A stretch of 64,000 nucleotides of DNA, taken from assembly GCA_002103105.1 (NCBI GenBank), contig DAAY01000007.1, positions 246,627 to 310,626 of the forward strand. Reading direction: 5' to 3'. The position numbers and the translations under genes were made by a program. Under the pieces are notes generated by a model. The model searched no databases. It saw nothing but the letters and a program-made list of their open reading frames with translations, and was not told the DNA's origin. Below are positions 62,546-64,000 of this stretch, piece after piece; the first letter of the stretch is position 1; each line of letters begins with the position of its first letter. Source of the stretch: Candidatus Gastranaerophilales bacterium HUM_1 (GTDB lineage: Bacteria; Cyanobacteriota; Vampirovibrionia; Gastranaerophilales; Gastranaerophilaceae).

Positions 62546-63524
62546 TCTGTTCTCCCTTTAAATAATTTTCAAACTCTTCAAAAGACGAACTATTCAATTT
62601 TTGAAATCGCTTGAACGTTCTTTCTTCAAAATCAAAAAGTTTTTGCCCATAAAAATAGTCATAATCAATAATTTTATTTTGGGATTTATAAATTTCAAAC
62701 AATTTCGGTCTTAATTCAGGTTGAACGATATAATACTTACTCATAAAATCCAGCATTAAGAGCATTTGAATAGAATGTTTATACTTTTCCCACAAATTGC
62801 GTTTTTTGTAGGCAACTTCAACAGATTCGTAACATTTAACAATATCAAAAACACTTTCGCCAACTTGTTTAGTAATTTGTCCCTCTCTATTTTCACGATA
62901 AAAATATAAAGCTTCATTTACATACGAAATTGCATTAGCTTGAGTAAAGACTTCAGCCCAGAAAGGTACATCTTCGTAAATAATATTTTCATAAAAGGTT
63001 ATGTTGTTATTTTTGAGAAACTCTGCCTTATAAAACTTGCTCCAAGCAGAAACGGGGAACAGTTTAAGAATACTTTCAGGAATAGTTTCCGCATTAAAAA
63101 CTCCGAACTGCCGACATTCTGGAACACCTAAAAAAGTTTTAGGAGAAAGGTCTGAATTTGCTTTTACATAGCCAAATAGAACAATGTCAGAATTATTTTC
63201 AGTCGCATTTTTATATAAAACTTCAATAGTATTTGTAGAAATCCAGTCGTCAGAATCGACGAACAAAAAATAATCCCCTTTTGCAACCGACATTCCTACA
63301 TTGCGAGCAGAGGAAAGCCCACCATTGACTCTATTTATAACCCGAATTCGGCTATCTGACTTGGCATATGCTTCTAGAATTTTTGGCGAAAAATCAGTAG
63401 AACCATCATTGACACAAATAACTTCAAAATCACCATCAAAAGATTGGGCTAACACGGTATCAAGACAGCGAGCCAAATATTTTTCGACATTGTAAACTGG
63501 AATAATAACCGAAACATTGACCAT
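62532..63524 (-). CDS. Family 2 glycosyltransferase
   Basis: A 330-residue GT2 enzyme, paralogous to the downstream gene. S-V-I-I-P-V-Y-N-V-E-K-Y-L, V-N-D-G-S-T-D-F-S, S-A-R-N-V-G-M and F-V-D-S-D-D-W are in order. The start is the ATG at 63524; the longer frame would place about 30 unrelated residues before the catalytic domain and run into repeat DNA. No ribosome site is visible, so translation may depend on upstream features. The gene follows a cluster of extragenic repeats. Confidence 0.9.
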   Translation of the reverse strand: MVNVSVIIPVYNVEKYLARCLDTVLAQSFDGDFEVICVNDGSTDFSPKILEAYAKSDSRIRVINRVNGGLSSARNVGMSVAKGDYFLFVDSDDWISTNTIEVLYKNATENNSDIVLFGYVKANSDLSPKTFLGVPECRQFGVFNAETIPESILKLFPVSAWSKFYKAEFLKNNNITFYENIIYEDVPFWAEVFTQANAISYVNEALYFYRENREGQITKQVGESVFDIVKCYESVEVAYKKRNLWEKYKHSIQMLLMLDFMSKYYIVQPELRPKLFEIYKSQNKIIDYDYFYGQKLFDFEERTFKRFQKLNSSSFEEFENYLKGEQNANT

Positions 63525-64000
63525 AGAAGCATTGTACAACTTTTTCACCCTTCCGTCAATGCGTTTTGCGTTAAGGGTTAGAGGTGAACAATACTGAGCG
63601 AAGCGAAGTATCTCCAAGGGCGAGGATTGTATGTTCCTTCTCCTAGGGACACTAGCTGAACTGACGAAACGGAGTTGAGTCGTGTGAAACTGCGTGCCGT
63701 ATGGCTGAGGGAGTAAGGGAGAGGGTTCTTATTTCTTCAATCTACCCCTCTCCTAACCATACCTCTCGCAAAACAATTCACTGGATTGTTTTGCTCGGCA
63801 GAGTCCCTAGGGGAGGAATGATGATAGTTCATTAATTGTCACCCGAAACGAGTTCGGAATGACAGCTCAAATTCCATCATACTGAGCAGAGCGAAGTATC
63901 CCAAACTGGAATACTCAGTTCAACCCTCATCCTAACCTGCTCCCCAAGGAGAAGAAATTAGCTGTTTCCCTCTCCTTGGGACACTAGCTGAACCGACGAA
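63525..64000. repeat. Gene-free stretch filled with palindromic extragenic repeats
   Basis: No convincing gene lies in these 476 bases, which are clearly richer in G and C than the genes. They contain direct repeats (63634-63668 and 63966-64000, 32 of 35 identical), a pair ATACTGAGC...GAAGTATC (63591-63612 and 63879-63900), and hairpins GCAAAACAAT/ATTGTTTTGC (63768-63777 with 63785-63794), TCCCCAAGGAGA/TCTCCTTGGGA (63941-63981) and TGTCA...TGACA. This is the make-up of a dispersed, short palindromic repeat family or a non-autonomous mobile element. The copy at the right edge is cut by the window end. Confidence 0.7.

Noticed and set aside
63525..63617. N-terminal extension of the second glycosyltransferase up to 63617
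   Set aside because: The added residues come from the GC-rich repeat DNA and do not fit the family start; ATG 63524 matches the usual beginning.

Overview
The window is AT-rich chromosomal DNA from a diderm bacterium. The best guess for its source is a gut member of the Gastranaerophilales (Vampirovibrionia/Melainabacteria, the non-photosynthetic sister group of Cyanobacteria). This rests on style rather than on a marker gene: many pilin-like proteins carry the N-terminus (K/R)-x-A-F-T-L-(A/S)-E-V-L-I-T-L-G; several unrelated proteins of unknown function begin M-(Q)-I and then carry a short Phe-Gly motif; and an outer-membrane porin-like barrel sits beside standard bacterial housekeeping genes. 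The genetic code is standard. TTG starts are used repeatedly, and near-consensus TTGACA/TATAAT promoters with 17-18 bp spacers can be read by eye.

Layout. 1-2058: the end of gyrA, a muramidase with an LprI-like lysozyme-inhibitor protein, and a PC4-like DNA-binding protein. 2097-10417: priA, a probable small RNA, a WecA/TagO-type sugar-phosphate transferase translated behind glyA, then nagZ, unknown genes and a secreted hydrolase. 10437-14368: two tandem pilin-like genes, a divergent XRE regulator, comFC and small unknown genes. 14370-17872: rarA, then a solute-binding protein and a zinc alcohol dehydrogenase. 17952-26513: a membrane protein with a thioredoxin-like tail and the S10-spc ribosomal operon (rpsJ to rpsN), which stops at a terminator after rpsN. 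26585-32346: an unknown gene, a phosphohexomutase, prephenate dehydratase, a second thioredoxin-like protein, an M48 protease and miaB. 32476-42595: a UPF0489-like protein, a large helicase-nuclease, cca, a periplasmic binding lipoprotein, aroK-aroB, an HxlR regulator and a SulP transporter. 42710-47128: a LysM protein, a 55-residue gene, a DtxR/MntR-type metal regulator with an obvious operator and a coupled membrane protein. 47202-54161: a UvrD-like helicase fused to a RecB-type nuclease with an unknown partner, a flavoprotein, and a second divergent XRE/pilin pair. 54308-61405: pgi, a porin, a TPR protein, an HD protein, a DMT transporter and dnaK. 61568-64000: two glycosyltransferases, then a cluster of palindromic extragenic repeats running off the window.

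How the genes work together. Most transcription units are short and end in clear hairpin terminators, many of them bidirectional between convergent genes. Clear pathway pairs are aroK-aroB (shikimate pathway; pheA lies elsewhere in the window), the two overlapping glycosyltransferases, and the ribosomal operon. No prophage, insertion sequence, CRISPR array or tRNA gene was recognised. The points most worth a second look are the two XRE/pilin divergons, the small RNA at about 4412-4628, the metal-regulator operon, the unknown protein paired with the helicase-nuclease, and the muramidase/inhibitor pair.
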